Of a stretch of DNA of 64,000 nt, positions 29,196 to 38,482 are shown piece after piece (within the stretch, counting starts at the first letter, position 1; the number at the start of each line of letters is the position of its first letter). A program made the position numbers and the translations under genes. Origin of the DNA: Rhodopseudomonas pentothenatexigens (GTDB taxonomy: Bacteria > Pseudomonadota > Alphaproteobacteria > Rhizobiales > Xanthobacteraceae); the NCBI RefSeq assembly GCF_900218015.1, contig NZ_UFQQ01000002.1:16787-80786 (forward strand), given 5' to 3'. The notes beneath the pieces were generated by a model that saw nothing but the letters and a program-made list of their open reading frames with translations, searched no databases and had not been told where the DNA came from.

Positions 29196-29846
29196 TCACC
29201 CTTTCGGGCAGGCAGCGCCGGCTTCCGCCCACGCCTTGATCAGCGCACCGAACTGCTTTTGAGTTCCCGGGGCAGGAGTGCGCCCCTCGCCCGGATGCCA
29301 GCCCCAGCCGACCAGCTCATCCTCAGCCATATGATGCACCAGTGCGGCCATGTCCTTGTCGCCATTGCGGGTTCGGTCTTTGATCTGGAGGCAGATCTGG
29401 CCCAGCGTCTTGCCCTGCCACGCCATCTCAAGCGGCGCCAACGCCCATTTCGGATTGCCGGGCACGCCGGCCGGATCGAAGTTCGCCTGGTGGTGGCAGG
29501 TGGTGCACGCCAATCCGCCGGGCGGGCCGAGGCCATGGTCGCCACGTACCACCAGCGGCTGATGCGGCCGCATCGCGTCGGTCTGGGTCGGCCGGTCGCC
29601 GGCCGGATGGCAGTTCATGCAGCGCGGCGAGGTGATGACTTTGCCGGCCTCCTCGAACAGCGCGATCGCCCGCTTCTGCTTGTCGCGGATCTTGGCAAAG
29701 TCGGAGACAGGCCGGAGCTGAGTGGAAGCGGCTGCGCGGCTGGCGGCATCGGCTTCGCCTGGCAGCAGCGATCCGGCGACCGCGACCAGACTCGCGACAG
29801 CCACCCCAGCAAAACCAGCCAGGACCGCCTGACGAACCCGGCTCAT
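29196..29846 (-). CDS. c-type cytochrome partner of the molybdenum hydroxylase
   Basis: The 216-residue protein begins with a hydrophobic signal ([20 protein letters not shown]) and carries two CxxCH heme sites, CMNCH and CTTCH, so it is probably a periplasmic diheme cytochrome c. Its ATG overlaps the TGA stop of the upstream hydroxylase gene (ATGA), a strong sign of translational coupling. It probably takes electrons from the hydroxylase. Related gene sets occur near isoquinoline 1-oxidoreductase-like enzymes. Which oxidase or quinone it feeds is not visible. Confidence 0.85.
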   Translation of the reverse strand: MSRVRQAVLAGFAGVAVASLVAVAGSLLPGEADAASRAAASTQLRPVSDFAKIRDKQKRAIALFEEAGKVITSPRCMNCHPAGDRPTQTDAMRPHQPLVVRGDHGLGPPGGLACTTCHHQANFDPAGVPGNPKWALAPLEMAWQGKTLGQICLQIKDRTRNGDKDMAALVHHMAEDELVGWGWHPGEGRTPAPGTQKQFGALIKAWAEAGAACPKG

Positions 29847-32008
29847 GCGGCGGCTCCCGGCACGATCGGCAATTGCCGCGGTCGGCCGAGGCCGAGCCGG
29901 GCCATCGCGTTGGCCACCGCCGGCCCGAGCGGCGGCACGCCGGGCTCGCCGACTCCGGTCGGCTTCTCGGCGGACTGAACGATGGTGACTTCGATTTCCG
30001 GCATTTCGTCGATCCGCAGCGACCGGTAGGTGTCGAAATTGCCGGCGACCGGGCGACCGGCGTCGATCGGCTGCTCGGCATAGAGGATATGGCCAAGCGC
30101 GAAGCCGACACCGCCCTCCATCTGGGCGCGGATGATGTCCGGATTGACCGCCACCCCACAGTCCACCGCGACCCACACCTTGTGCACTTTGGGACCGCTG
30201 TCGCCGACCGACATCTCGACGATCTGCGCCACGAAAGTGTTGAAGCTCTCGACCACCGCAACGCCACGGGCGCGGCCGGTCTCCAGCTTGGCACCCTTCC
30301 AGTCGGCCTTCTCCGCCACCGCGCGCAGCACGCCGGCGTGGCGCGGCTTGTCCTTCATCATCGCCAGCCGGCCCTCGACCGGGTCCTGGCCGGCAGCTTC
30401 GAGCAACTGATCGACGAACGCCTCGACCGCGTAGCCGGTGTGGGTGTGGCCGACCGAGCGCCACCACAGCACCGGAATGCCGATCTCGACCTGATGCGCT
30501 TCGCATTTGAAATTGGCGATGTCGTAGGGCAACTCGTTCGAGCCCTCGACCAGAGTGGGGTCGAGACCGTCTTTCATCATCGCCTCGAACGCCGATCCCT
30601 TCATGATCGACTGGCCGACGATGGTGTCGCTCCAGGCGGCGATCTTGCCGTCCTTCACCACGCCCCGCATCCGGTGCAGGCCGAACGGCCGATAGAACCC
30701 GCCGCGCATGTCGTCCTCGCGGGTCCACACCAGCTTGATCGGCCGGCCCGGCCCGAACGCCTTGGCGACCTCGGCGAGCTCGCGAGCGACCTGCGCCGAT
30801 TGCTGGGCTCGGCGGCCGAAGCTGCCGCCGGCCAGAATGGTCTGCAGCTTGATCTTGTCGACGCCGATGCCCAGCACCTCGGCGATCACGCCGTGATCGG
30901 GGGTTGGAAACTGGCAGCCGTAGCGCGCCGAAGCGGTCTCGCCCTGCCAGTGAATGAAGCCGTTGAGCGGCTCCATCGCTGCATGCGCCAAATAGGGAAA
31001 CACGAATTCGGCCTCGACGAGTTGGCCGCCACCAGCGACCACGGCGTCGAAATCGCCCTTCGCCTTGACGACACGGCCGGGCTTGGTCGACAGCTCGCGG
31101 AACTCGCCGAGGATGTCGGCGGTGCTGCGCGTCTCCGCGGCGGAGTCGTCCCAGCTGATCTTCAGCTTGTCGCGGCCCTGCTTGGCCGGCCAGAAGCCGA
31201 TGGCATACACCGCAACGCCGGTCGGCACCTGCTTGACGTCGACGACGCCCGGCACCTTCCTGGCTTCGGCCGCGTCGAACGACGCGACCTTGCCGCCGAA
31301 CCGCGGCGACCGCGCAACCAGCACCGTCAGCATCTCCGGCTCGTGGATATCGAGCGTGAACACCGCCGAGCCGTTGGACTTCTCGACGCTGTCGAGACGC
31401 TTGACCGCCCCGTCCTTGCCGATCAGCTTGAACTCGGACGGATCCTTCAGCTTCGGATCTGCCGGCACCGGCATCTGCATCGCCTTGTCGGCAAACTCGC
31501 CGAACTGCCCCTCCTTGCCGGAGCGATGGCGCATAATCCCGTTCTCGACCGTGATCTCGCCGGCCGGCACGTCCCAGCCTTCGGCGGCGGCGGCGACCAG
31601 CATCTGCCGCGCGGCGGCGCCGACTTTCCGCATCTGATCGAAGGAATTGGCGATCGCGCTGGAGCCGCCGGTGCCCTGCAGGCCGAACAACAGGTTCTTG
31701 TACAGCGCCGGATTCGACGGCGCATGGTCGGCGCGCATCTGCGTCCAATCGGCGTCGAGCTCTTCGGCGACCAGCGTCGCCATCCCGGTGAGCGGACCCT
31801 GCCCCATCTCGATGTGCTTGCACAGCACGGTCACGGTGGAGTCCGGCTTGATGATCAGGAAGGTGTTGGGCGCGATGTTGACCTGCTGCGGCGCCGGTTG
31901 GTTCTGGGCGAAGGCCGGCGTGCGCGCGGCGACGTAGGCGCCGATGACGAGGCCCGCGCCGGCTTTGAGAACGCTGCGACGGGAAAGGCTGCGATCGTGC
32001 ATGGTCAT
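29843..32008 (-). CDS. iorB: Molybdopterin-binding hydroxylase large subunit (isoquinoline 1-oxidoreductase beta-like)
   Basis: The 721-residue protein is the large subunit of a xanthine-dehydrogenase-family molybdenum enzyme. The N-terminus SRRSVLKAG is a Tat twin-arginine signal, so the cofactor-loaded enzyme is exported folded to the periplasm. The middle contains conserved elements of the Mo-cofactor binding region, such as AGGSFGRRAQQSAQVARELA. Its start, ATG 32008, is 2 bp after the stop of the [2Fe-2S] subunit, and its stop overlaps the cytochrome start. Isoquinoline oxidoreductase is one member; other N-heterocycle or aldehyde hydroxylases look alike, so the substrate is open. Confidence 0.85.
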   Translation of the reverse strand: MTMHDRSLSRRSVLKAGAGLVIGAYVAARTPAFAQNQPAPQQVNIAPNTFLIIKPDSTVTVLCKHIEMGQGPLTGMATLVAEELDADWTQMRADHAPSNPALYKNLLFGLQGTGGSSAIANSFDQMRKVGAAARQMLVAAAAEGWDVPAGEITVENGIMRHRSGKEGQFGEFADKAMQMPVPADPKLKDPSEFKLIGKDGAVKRLDSVEKSNGSAVFTLDIHEPEMLTVLVARSPRFGGKVASFDAAEARKVPGVVDVKQVPTGVAVYAIGFWPAKQGRDKLKISWDDSAAETRSTADILGEFRELSTKPGRVVKAKGDFDAVVAGGGQLVEAEFVFPYLAHAAMEPLNGFIHWQGETASARYGCQFPTPDHGVIAEVLGIGVDKIKLQTILAGGSFGRRAQQSAQVARELAEVAKAFGPGRPIKLVWTREDDMRGGFYRPFGLHRMRGVVKDGKIAAWSDTIVGQSIMKGSAFEAMMKDGLDPTLVEGSNELPYDIANFKCEAHQVEIGIPVLWWRSVGHTHTGYAVEAFVDQLLEAAGQDPVEGRLAMMKDKPRHAGVLRAVAEKADWKGAKLETGRARGVAVVESFNTFVAQIVEMSVGDSGPKVHKVWVAVDCGVAVNPDIIRAQMEGGVGFALGHILYAEQPIDAGRPVAGNFDTYRSLRIDEMPEIEVTIVQSAEKPTGVGEPGVPPLGPAVANAMARLGLGRPRQLPIVPGAAA

Positions 32009-32010
32009 GC

Positions 32011-32475
32011 TCAGCCCTCCAGCGACTTCGCGGCTTGATGGATCGCGGCGCGGATACGGACATAGGTCGCGCAGCGGCAGATGTTGCCGTTCATCGCCAG
32101 ATCGATGTCCCGGTCGGTGGGGGCCTTGTTCTGCGCCAGCAGCGCAGTTGCGCTCATCACCTGGCCGGACTGGCAGTAGCCGCACTGCGGTACGTCGATC
32201 GCCGCCCAGGCGGCCTGCACCGCGCGGCCCTCCTTGCTGGTGAGCCCCTCGACGGTGGTGATCTTGCGATCTCCCACCGCCGATACCGGCAACGAGCACG
32301 AGCGCATGCTCTGGCCATCGATATGCACCGTGCAGGCACCGCATTGCGCGACGCCACAGCCGTATTTGGTGCCCGTCAGTCCGGCGCCGTCGCGGATCGC
32401 CCACAGCAACGGCGTATCAGGATCGACGTCGACCGCATGCGCCTGCCCGTTGATGGAAAGTGTAAACGCCGCCAT
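32011..32475 (-). CDS. iorA: [2Fe-2S] subunit of the molybdenum hydroxylase (IorA-like)
   Basis: The 154-residue protein has the two cluster domains of this family: the plant-type ferredoxin motif [16 protein letters not shown] and the second, all-helical cluster motif [11 protein letters not shown] followed by NICRCATY. It passes electrons from the Mo centre in the large subunit to the cytochrome partner. I start it at ATG 32475 ([20 protein letters not shown]). The next gene starts 2 bp after its stop, so the three genes form one operon. No own export signal is visible; it would travel with the Tat-exported large subunit. Confidence 0.9.
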   Translation of the reverse strand: MAAFTLSINGQAHAVDVDPDTPLLWAIRDGAGLTGTKYGCGVAQCGACTVHIDGQSMRSCSLPVSAVGDRKITTVEGLTSKEGRAVQAAWAAIDVPQCGYCQSGQVMSATALLAQNKAPTDRDIDLAMNGNICRCATYVRIRAAIHQAAKSLEG

Positions 32476-32619
32476 CGGCGCGCCCTCCCTGACAATCACG
32501 GAGGGAACTTAGCTGCGACGAATTGGCAACTACAACTCACATCAAGTTGCAGCGAAATACCAGCCGGGCTGCGGAACAAAACCGAGCTTGCCGCGTTCCC
32601 CGGCCTGTCGCGGCACGCA

Positions 32620-33570
32620 CTATGCCTCGACCGGATACGGCAGCGGCCGTCCCTCGAAATAAGCTGCCAGATTGGCGATCACGCAATCCTGCATGGCGAC
32701 GTGCGCTTCCAGGGTATGCCCGCCGATATGCGGCGTCAGCACCACGTTCGGAAACTCCGCCAGCGCATCCGGCGCGTAAGGCTCCTGCGCGTAGACGTCG
32801 AGGCCGGCGCCGGCGATTGTGCCGTCACGAAGCGCGGCGATCAGCGCCGGCTGATCGATCACCGAGCCGCGCGAGATGTTGACCAGCACGCCGTTTGGCC
32901 CGAGCCGCTTCAGCATCTCCGCATCGATGATGTTCTCGGTGTCCGGGCCGGCGCGGACCGCGACCAGCAGCACGTCGCACCAGTCGACCAGCTCACCGAG
33001 GTCGCCGATGTAGCGATACGGCACGTCGTGACGGCTGCGGCTGTGATAAGCGACCTCGGTCTCGAAGCCCGCGACGCGCGTCGCGATTTTGCGGCCGATC
33101 TCGCCGATGCCGTAGACGCCGACCTTGGCACCGGTGAGTCCACGCGGCGGCTTCAGCATTGGCGACGGCTTGGCGCCGGACCAGCCGCCGGCCCGCACGT
33201 AGGCGTCCGCCGGCAGCACCCGGCGCATCAACGCGAGCAACAGCGCGAGCGCCAGATCGGCGACCGCAGACGCATTGGCACCCGGGCTGTTGCCGACGAC
33301 GATGCCGCGCTCGGCGGCGGCTTTCAGATCCACGCCGTCATAGCCGGTGCCGTAGCAGATCACCGCACCGAGCGCCGGCAGCATCTCGAAGGTTTCACGG
33401 CCGAGCGGCTGGCCGCCCATCGTCAGCAGCGCGCGAACATCCGCGAGCTCAGCGGCGCCGAACACCTGATCGGCCGGCTTCCCTGCGGTCTCCAGCAGCG
33501 CGAACCGTTCGGCGAACCGTCCCAGCATCGACCTGCCGAACCGCGACGTCACCAGAACCTTGTCAGCCAT
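32620..33570 (-). CDS. D-2-hydroxyacid dehydrogenase (glyoxylate/hydroxypyruvate-reductase-like)
   Basis: The 316-residue enzyme has the NAD(P)-binding Rossmann motif VGVYGIGEIGRKIA and the family signature near LVNISRGSVIDQPALIAAL. The catalytic Arg, Glu and His of this superfamily are expected in NIS-RGS, AQEPYAP and TPHIGG, the last two being visible. It likely reduces glyoxylate, hydroxypyruvate or a related 2-oxoacid. I start it at ATG 33570 (MADKVLVTSRFGRSM) because GGCAGGA lies before it; earlier in-frame ATGs exist. It sits directly after the rplA terminator and before iorA, both on the same strand. Confidence 0.88.
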   Translation of the reverse strand: MADKVLVTSRFGRSMLGRFAERFALLETAGKPADQVFGAAELADVRALLTMGGQPLGRETFEMLPALGAVICYGTGYDGVDLKAAAERGIVVGNSPGANASAVADLALALLLALMRRVLPADAYVRAGGWSGAKPSPMLKPPRGLTGAKVGVYGIGEIGRKIATRVAGFETEVAYHSRSRHDVPYRYIGDLGELVDWCDVLLVAVRAGPDTENIIDAEMLKRLGPNGVLVNISRGSVIDQPALIAALRDGTIAGAGLDVYAQEPYAPDALAEFPNVVLTPHIGGHTLEAHVAMQDCVIANLAAYFEGRPLPYPVEA

Positions 33571-33604
33571 TCCTGCCCTCATGTTTGTTGTTGTTCTTGC
33601 GAGC

Positions 33605-33645
33605 AAACAAAAAGGGCGAACGGGTTGCCCCGTCCGCCCTCTTTC
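33605..33645 (-). terminator. Intrinsic terminator after rplA
   Basis: On the minus strand a GC-rich hairpin (arm AGGGCGGACGGG, loop GCAA, arm CCCGTTCGCCCT) is followed by TTTTTG. It lies 27 bp beyond the rplA stop, a textbook rho-independent terminator, and separates the ribosomal unit from the dehydrogenase gene. Confidence 0.85.
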
Positions 33646-33671
33646 AAATCGTCGATCGTCCAGGCACGGAC

Positions 33672-34361
33672 TTAGTGGACGGTGCCCGGCTCGACCTTCA
33701 CGCCAGGGCCCATCGTCGAGGACACCGCGACGCGCTGAATGTAGGTGCCCTTGGCGCCGCTCGGCTTGGCCTTGTTGACCGCGTCCGCGAGCGCCTTGAT
33801 GTTCTCCACCAGCTTGTCGGCTTCGAACGAGGCCTTGCCGACGCCGGCCTGGATGATACCGGCCTTCTCGACGCGGAACTCGACCGAACCGCCCTTGGCG
33901 CCCTTGACCGCGCCGGCGACGTCCATGGTCACCGTGCCGATCTTCGGGTTCGGCATCATACCGCGCGGGCCGAGCACCTTACCGAGGCGGCCGACCAGGG
34001 GCATCATGTCCGGGGTGGCGATGCAGCGATCGAAGTTGATGTTGCCGGCCTGCACCTGCTCCACCAGATCCTCCGCGCCGACCACGTCGGCGCCCGCGGC
34101 CTTGGCTTCGTCCGCCTTGGCGCCGCGCGCGAACACGCCGACGCGCACGGTGCGGCCGGTGCCGTTCGGCAGCATGACCACGCCGCGGACCATCTGGTCG
34201 GCGTGGCGGGGATCGACGCCGAGGTTGATCGCGACCTCGATGGTCTCGTCGAACTTCGAGATCGCGCGCTCCTTGATCAGCTTCACCGCCTCGTCGAGCG
34301 GATACAGCTTGGTGCGGTCGATGCCTTCGCGGATCTTCTTCAGACGCTTACCGATTGCCAT
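33672..34361 (-). CDS. rplA: 50S ribosomal protein L1
   Basis: The 229-residue protein forms the L1 stalk, which helps deacylated tRNA leave the ribosome. It begins [20 protein letters not shown] and contains the conserved [20 protein letters not shown] and [20 protein letters not shown] blocks. It follows rplK by 6 bp. L1 represses translation of the L11 operon in many bacteria by binding the mRNA before rplK. A terminator follows at 33605-33645, so rplK-rplA is a closed unit and rplJ is transcribed separately. Confidence 0.98.
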   Translation of the reverse strand: MAIGKRLKKIREGIDRTKLYPLDEAVKLIKERAISKFDETIEVAINLGVDPRHADQMVRGVVMLPNGTGRTVRVGVFARGAKADEAKAAGADVVGAEDLVEQVQAGNINFDRCIATPDMMPLVGRLGKVLGPRGMMPNPKIGTVTMDVAGAVKGAKGGSVEFRVEKAGIIQAGVGKASFEADKLVENIKALADAVNKAKPSGAKGTYIQRVAVSSTMGPGVKVEPGTVH

Positions 34362-34367
34362 GATCCG

Positions 34368-34796
34368 TTACCCCTCGACCTGCAGGCCCATCGAGCGGGC
34401 AGAACCCTCGACCATGCGCATGGCCGACTCGACGGTGTCGCAATTGAGATCCTTCATCTTCTTCTCGGCGATCTCGCGCACCTGGGCGGAGGTCACCTTG
34501 CCGGCGACGTCGCGGCCCGGCAGCTTGGAGCCGGACTGGATCTTGGCCGCCTGCTTGAGGAAGTAGGACATCGGCGGAGTCTTCATCTCGAAGGTGAACG
34601 ACCGATCGGCGTAGATCGTGATCACCACCGGAATCGGCGTGTTCTTCTCTTCCTTCTGGGTCTGCGCGTTGAACGCCTTGCAGAACTCCATGATGTTGAG
34701 GCCGCGCTGACCAAGCGCGGGACCGATCGGAGGCGACGGGTTGGCCGCTCCGGCCGGCACCTGCAACTTCAGGTATCCGGTCACTTTCTTTGCCAT
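34368..34796 (-). CDS. rplK: 50S ribosomal protein L11
   Basis: The 142-residue protein is at the base of the factor-binding stalk on 23S rRNA and begins [20 protein letters not shown]. The signature block [20 protein letters not shown] is intact. Length is normal. It is 6 bp before rplA and 253 bp after nusG, with a palindromic repeat in that gap. Confidence 0.98.
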   Translation of the reverse strand: MAKKVTGYLKLQVPAGAANPSPPIGPALGQRGLNIMEFCKAFNAQTQKEEKNTPIPVVITIYADRSFTFEMKTPPMSYFLKQAAKIQSGSKLPGRDVAGKVTSAQVREIAEKKMKDLNCDTVESAMRMVEGSARSMGLQVEG

Positions 34797-34921
34797 TGAA
34801 CTCTCCTGTTGCCGGCGAGCCGGCGGTTTCAGGTTTCGTGGTGGGGCGCCATCCGATGACTGGCGATCACCGGCACGCCTCCCACGTCAGTGCTAAGCAA
34901 GGCCATCGCCCCGCCCTCTCC

Positions 34922-35010
34922 CGTCATGCCCGGACTGGATCCGGGCATCCATCCTCTTCGCAAAACTCTCGCGAAGGAGATGGATTGCCGGGTCAAGCCC
35001 GGCAATGACG
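34922..35010. repeat. Dispersed palindromic repeat, GTCATGCCCGG family
   Basis: It begins CGTCATGCCCGGACTGGATC and ends GGCAATGACG, with a central arm CTCTTCGCAAAACTCTCGCG. The outer arms pair: CCGGGCATCC on one side and GGATTGCCGG on the other are partial complements. It sits in the nusG-rplK gap. A related copy is at 52356-52428, a partial one at 27477-27545. Confidence 0.75.
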
Positions 35011-35049
35011 TCATGGCGAGAGCCAAGGCCCTGCCACGACCTCGAACGA

Positions 35050-35580
35050 TCAGACCTTCTCGACCTGACCGAATTCCAGTTCGACCGGCGTGGCGCGGCC
35101 GAAGATCGACACCGCGACCTTCACGCGCGAGCGCGCCTCGTCGATTTCCTCGACCACGCCGGAGAACGACGCGAACGGGCCGTCGGCGACGCGGACGTTC
35201 TCGCCGATCTCGAACGACACCGACGCCTTCGGGCGCTCCACGCCTTCCTGCACCTGGTGCAGAATGCGCATCGCCTCGGCTTCCGAGATCGGCATCGGCT
35301 TGTTCTCGGCGCCGAGGAAGCCGGTGACCTTCGGGGTGTTCTTGATCAGGTGGAAGGCTTCGTCGGTGAGGTTCATCTTCACCAGCACGTAGCCGGGGAA
35401 GAACTTGCGCTCGGCGTCGACCTTGCGGCCGCGGCGCACCTCGGTGACCTTCTCGGTCGGCACCAGCACCTGTTCGAACAGATCCTCCAGGCCACGCTGC
35501 TTGGCCTGCTCGCGAATCGATTCCGCGACCTTCTTTTCGAAGTTCGAATAGGCGTGGACGATGTACCAGCGCATGCTCAT
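35050..35580 (-). CDS. nusG: Transcription termination/antitermination factor NusG
   Basis: The 176-residue protein starts MSMRWYIVHAYSNFEKKVAE, the NGN domain that binds RNA polymerase, and ends with the KOW domain (VRVADGPFASFSGVVEEIDE). Length is normal. It follows secE by 16 bp in the usual secE-nusG unit, and rplK lies 253 bp further on. In bacteria NusG couples transcription to translation and works with Rho. Confidence 0.98.
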   Translation of the reverse strand: MSMRWYIVHAYSNFEKKVAESIREQAKQRGLEDLFEQVLVPTEKVTEVRRGRKVDAERKFFPGYVLVKMNLTDEAFHLIKNTPKVTGFLGAENKPMPISEAEAMRILHQVQEGVERPKASVSFEIGENVRVADGPFASFSGVVEEIDEARSRVKVAVSIFGRATPVELEFGQVEKV

Positions 35581-35596
35581 AGGGCGGGGCCTGCCG

Positions 35597-35785
35597 TTAG
35601 ACGCCGAGCACCAGGCGGATCAGGACACTGATCAGCTGGTCGGCGGCAAAAAAGAAAATCGAAGCCAGCGCCACCATCACGAACACCATGATCGTGGTGA
35701 TCGAGGTTTCGCGGCGGGTCGGCCAGGTCACCTTGGCGGTCTCGCTCCGCACTTCCTGCAGGAATTTGAACGGGCTGAAGGCCAT
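35597..35785 (-). CDS. secE: Preprotein translocase subunit SecE
   Basis: The 62-residue protein has one transmembrane helix (TTIMVFVMVALASIFFFAAD) and the conserved short amphipathic region KFLQEVRSETAKVTWPTRRE before it. It stabilises SecY in the Sec channel. I start it at ATG 35785 (MAFSPFKFLQEV); an earlier in-frame start adds residues with no family likeness. A strong promoter is at 35959-35987. tRNA-Trp, which often lies just upstream of secE, is here 9 kb away. Confidence 0.96.
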   Translation of the reverse strand: MAFSPFKFLQEVRSETAKVTWPTRRETSITTIMVFVMVALASIFFFAADQLISVLIRLVLGV

Positions 35786-36122
35786 GGCGTGATCCGGATC
35801 AGTCTCGATATCGGGTTGGTGAAAGCCAGACAGCCCTGTTGCGCCCAACCTTCGCCAAGGAACCCCTCAGCTTCAGGATGAGCCGCCAACCGGGCCCTGT
35901 TTTCGGGAAATCAAGCCGCGCCGGAAATCCGTCAAAGCGGGCCGGCAGCGAGTGGGGCCTTGTAAGGCTAGATCGCCGAAACGTCAAGCTGCGGACGGCT
36001 GTCGCAGCCCGCGCCAACCGGCCCCTCGTCCCTTTCAGGTATCCCAAAAGCTGCAATATTCCAATCGCCTACACCGGCCGGACGGACTCCGTTTGGGCTG
36101 CGCGCAGCGTGCCTGGGAGAGC
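35786..36122. other. secE leader region
   Basis: This 337-base gap between tonB and secE holds no gene. On the minus strand it carries the secE promoter at 35959-35987 and about 165 nt of leader. Confidence 0.7.
35959..35987 (-). promoter_or_regulatory. Sigma-70 promoter of secE-nusG
   Basis: The minus strand reads TTGACG, 17 nt, TACAAG. The spacing is ideal. It shares the TTGAC-N17-TACAA pattern with the rpsL promoter. Confidence 0.75.
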
Positions 36123-36968
36123 CTAGTCGGAGGCAAACCCCACCGGCACCGTCAGGCTGCGGCTCACGCCGGCCGGCGGCGGCGGGACCGGAGAGGCACG
36201 GCGCACCAGCGCCACCGCCTCGCGGTCGATCTCGGCGAGCCCCGACGAACGCATCAGACTGACCGATCCGACATTGCCAGCTTGATCGATCGCAAACCGT
36301 ACATAGGCGATCCGGCGCGCCCGCTGGTCCATCGTGGCCGATACTGACCGTTTGTTGCGCTGCAAGTGAGCCATCAGCCGCGACCGCCATTCGGCAGGCG
36401 ACTGCGACATCCCACCGAACGCCGTCTGTGCGGCCGCCAGCCGCTCCGACTGCCTCGCTTCGAACTGCGCCTGACGCATCGCCTGGGAATTGGCGGCCGC
36501 ACGCTGCGGGCGCGGACGCTGCTTCTTCTTGGGCGTCGGCTTGTGCTGCGGCGGCGCGACCGTCCGCGGTGGCTCGGGACGGGAAAGCGGCACCTCCGCG
36601 GTCTCGACCAGCGGCGTGTCGTCCTCGGTCTTGGCCTGTTCGAGCGGCTCGGGCTGGTCCGGCTCGACCGGCTCGGCGAGTTGCGGCCGAGGCTCGTGCT
36701 GCTGCTCCGCCTGCGGCCGGCTGGCATCGGCCGATTTACGGTCCGGCGAGATCTCGGTCTTCGCCGTGGCCGTCGCTTCGGGTACCGCCGCCATGTCCAG
36801 CATGATGGCGGCCGGCGCAGAATCGTCCGCGGGAACCACCGGATCGGTTTGCAACATCCACACCACGGCGCCGGCATGGGCCCCCATCATCAGCAGGGCA
36901 GCGACCGACCAGCCCAGGATTTCCAGAGCTTTGGTCCGGCCGCCGATCGAGCTGTCGAAATCGGTCAC
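36123..36968 (-). CDS. tonB: TonB-like energy transducer of the heme-uptake operon
   Basis: The 281-residue protein starts at GTG 36968 (VTDFDSSIGGRTKALEILGW), the GTG overlapping the TGA stop of exbD (GTGA). It has one transmembrane helix (about residues 18-40), a long Pro/Glu/Lys-rich periplasmic spacer (PQHKPTPKKKQRPRPQR) and a C-terminal TonB domain with WRSRLMAHLQRNKR and ARRIAYVRFAIDQAGNVGSV. It would couple the proton gradient, through ExbB-ExbD, to the outer-membrane receptor encoded at 39310-42876. It is the last gene of the block. Confidence 0.92.
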   Translation of the reverse strand: MTDFDSSIGGRTKALEILGWSVAALLMMGAHAGAVVWMLQTDPVVPADDSAPAAIMLDMAAVPEATATAKTEISPDRKSADASRPQAEQQHEPRPQLAEPVEPDQPEPLEQAKTEDDTPLVETAEVPLSRPEPPRTVAPPQHKPTPKKKQRPRPQRAAANSQAMRQAQFEARQSERLAAAQTAFGGMSQSPAEWRSRLMAHLQRNKRSVSATMDQRARRIAYVRFAIDQAGNVGSVSLMRSSGLAEIDREAVALVRRASPVPPPPAGVSRSLTVPVGFASD

Positions 36969-37414
36969 GGCAACGCTGCGGACGGAGGCAGAACCGTCAC
37001 CATCTCGAGACCGACCAGCGCGACGCGGGAATAACCGGCGTCGCGCAACAGATCCATCACCTCCATCAGACTTCCGTAGTCGACGTTCCTGTCGGCGCGA
37101 ACGAGAATGCGGGTCTGCTTGTCGCCGCCGACCGAGCGATCGATGACCGTCCGCAGGTCGTCCCGAACGACCGGACTGCCGCCGATGCGCAGCGTGTGGT
37201 CGCTGTTCAGAGTGAGATAGAGCGGCTTGCCGGCTCGCGCCGTCGATTTCGCCGTCAATGCCGGCACGTCGACGTCGATATCGGCCGCCGCGATCGGCGC
37301 TGCGACCATGACGATGAGGAGCAGCACCAGCATCACGTCGATCAACCGGGGGACGTTGAGTCTGTGCTTGTCGTCGATCCGATCGCCGCGACTCGCGCAA
37401 ATGTCGCCTGCCAT
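36965..37414 (-). CDS. exbD: Biopolymer transport protein ExbD
   Basis: The 149-residue protein has one transmembrane helix with the key Asp (RLIDVMLVLLLIVMVAAP, the Asp in LIDVML being the proton-path residue) followed by a periplasmic domain. I start it at ATG 37414 (MAGDICASRGDRIDD), 13 bp after the exbB stop; a longer frame upstream lies inside exbB and is a shadow. Its stop overlaps the tonB GTG. It works with ExbB as the motor of TonB. Confidence 0.92.
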   Translation of the reverse strand: MAGDICASRGDRIDDKHRLNVPRLIDVMLVLLLIVMVAAPIAAADIDVDVPALTAKSTARAGKPLYLTLNSDHTLRIGGSPVVRDDLRTVIDRSVGGDKQTRILVRADRNVDYGSLMEVMDLLRDAGYSRVALVGLEMVTVLPPSAALP

Positions 37415-37427
37415 TGCTTCTCTACTC

Positions 37428-38387
37428 CTACTCTGCAGCCAAAATCGAGGTCGACCTCCGGCGCTCGTCCGGGACTTTGCGGAAATCCAGATCGAGGCTG
37501 ACCAAGCGCTCGACCCCGGCCGCAGCATCCGCCATGACCTGGCGATAACCGCTAATGGCACGCGCGAAGATGTTGTAGATGACGACCGCCGGAATCGCGG
37601 CGACCAGGCCGAACGCCGTTGCCAGCAAAGCTTCGGCGATGCCCGGAGCCACCACCGCGAGGTTGGTGGTGTGACTTTGCGAGATTCCGATGAAAGCGTT
37701 CATGATGCCCCACACCGTGCCGAACAGGCCCACGAACGGCGACACCGCGCCGACGGTGGCGAGCAATCCGGTGCCGCGCATCAGCCTGCGGCCGGCCTGC
37801 GCCTCGATGCGAGCCAGGCGAGACACCACGCGCTCCTTCAGACCAGCTTCGCCGGCATAGGCCATCGCCGGCAACGAACGGTGCAATTCGTCGTTCGCCG
37901 ACCGCACCATGAACACGGCGGGGCCGCCCCGCTTGCTGAGACGTTGGACGGCTTCGTCGAGGCTTCGCGACTGATCCACCACCTTGAACGCGCGCTTCGC
38001 TCTGGCGCGGGCGCAGGCGACCTCGACGGCTTTCGCCACGCACACCGTCCAGCTCAGAAACGAAGCGAGCAGCAGCGCGATCATCACGGCCTTCACCACC
38101 CAGTCCGCCGCCATGAACATGCCGACCGGCGACAGATCGTGCGGCAGATCGGAGTGGCGATCCGGTTTCGGCGGGGCCTGTGCGGCCAGTCCGCCGCCCT
38201 CGCCGGCCGGACCTGCAGCGAGCGGCGCGTCCGGTGCGGCGGGCGCATCCGGGGAAGTCTGAGTCGTCGGCGCCGGCGATGCAGGCGCCGATCCGGGCTG
38301 CTGTGCCGCAGCTTCCGGCGCAAAGGCGAGCAGTGCACCGATCAGCGCCAGCGACGCCCATCTCGATATCCGGTGGACCGTCTTCAT
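37428..38387 (-). CDS. exbB: Biopolymer transport protein ExbB, with long N-terminal extension
   Basis: The 319-residue protein belongs to the MotA/TolQ/ExbB family. It has a signal-like N-terminus (LALIGALLAFAPEAAAQQ), a Pro/Ala-rich linker to about residue 75, then the three-helix ExbB core with GLLATVGAVSPFVGLFGTVW and the conserved AEALLATAFGLVAAIPAVV. Such N-terminal extensions occur in some alphaproteobacterial ExbB proteins. GGAAGGTGAGGG precedes the ATG. It is 95 bp after the heme oxygenase gene and 13 bp before exbD. Confidence 0.93.
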   Translation of the reverse strand: MKTVHRISRWASLALIGALLAFAPEAAAQQPGSAPASPAPTTQTSPDAPAAPDAPLAAGPAGEGGGLAAQAPPKPDRHSDLPHDLSPVGMFMAADWVVKAVMIALLLASFLSWTVCVAKAVEVACARARAKRAFKVVDQSRSLDEAVQRLSKRGGPAVFMVRSANDELHRSLPAMAYAGEAGLKERVVSRLARIEAQAGRRLMRGTGLLATVGAVSPFVGLFGTVWGIMNAFIGISQSHTTNLAVVAPGIAEALLATAFGLVAAIPAVVIYNIFARAISGYRQVMADAAAGVERLVSLDLDFRKVPDERRRSTSILAAE

Positions 38388-38482
38388 CCCTCACCTTCCT
38401 TCCATTCAGAACGAGACGGCACCCCGTCCCGCCGCGGTGCCAGCTTCACGCGGGACGCCGGTCGGAGTGCAGCAGCGGCTCG

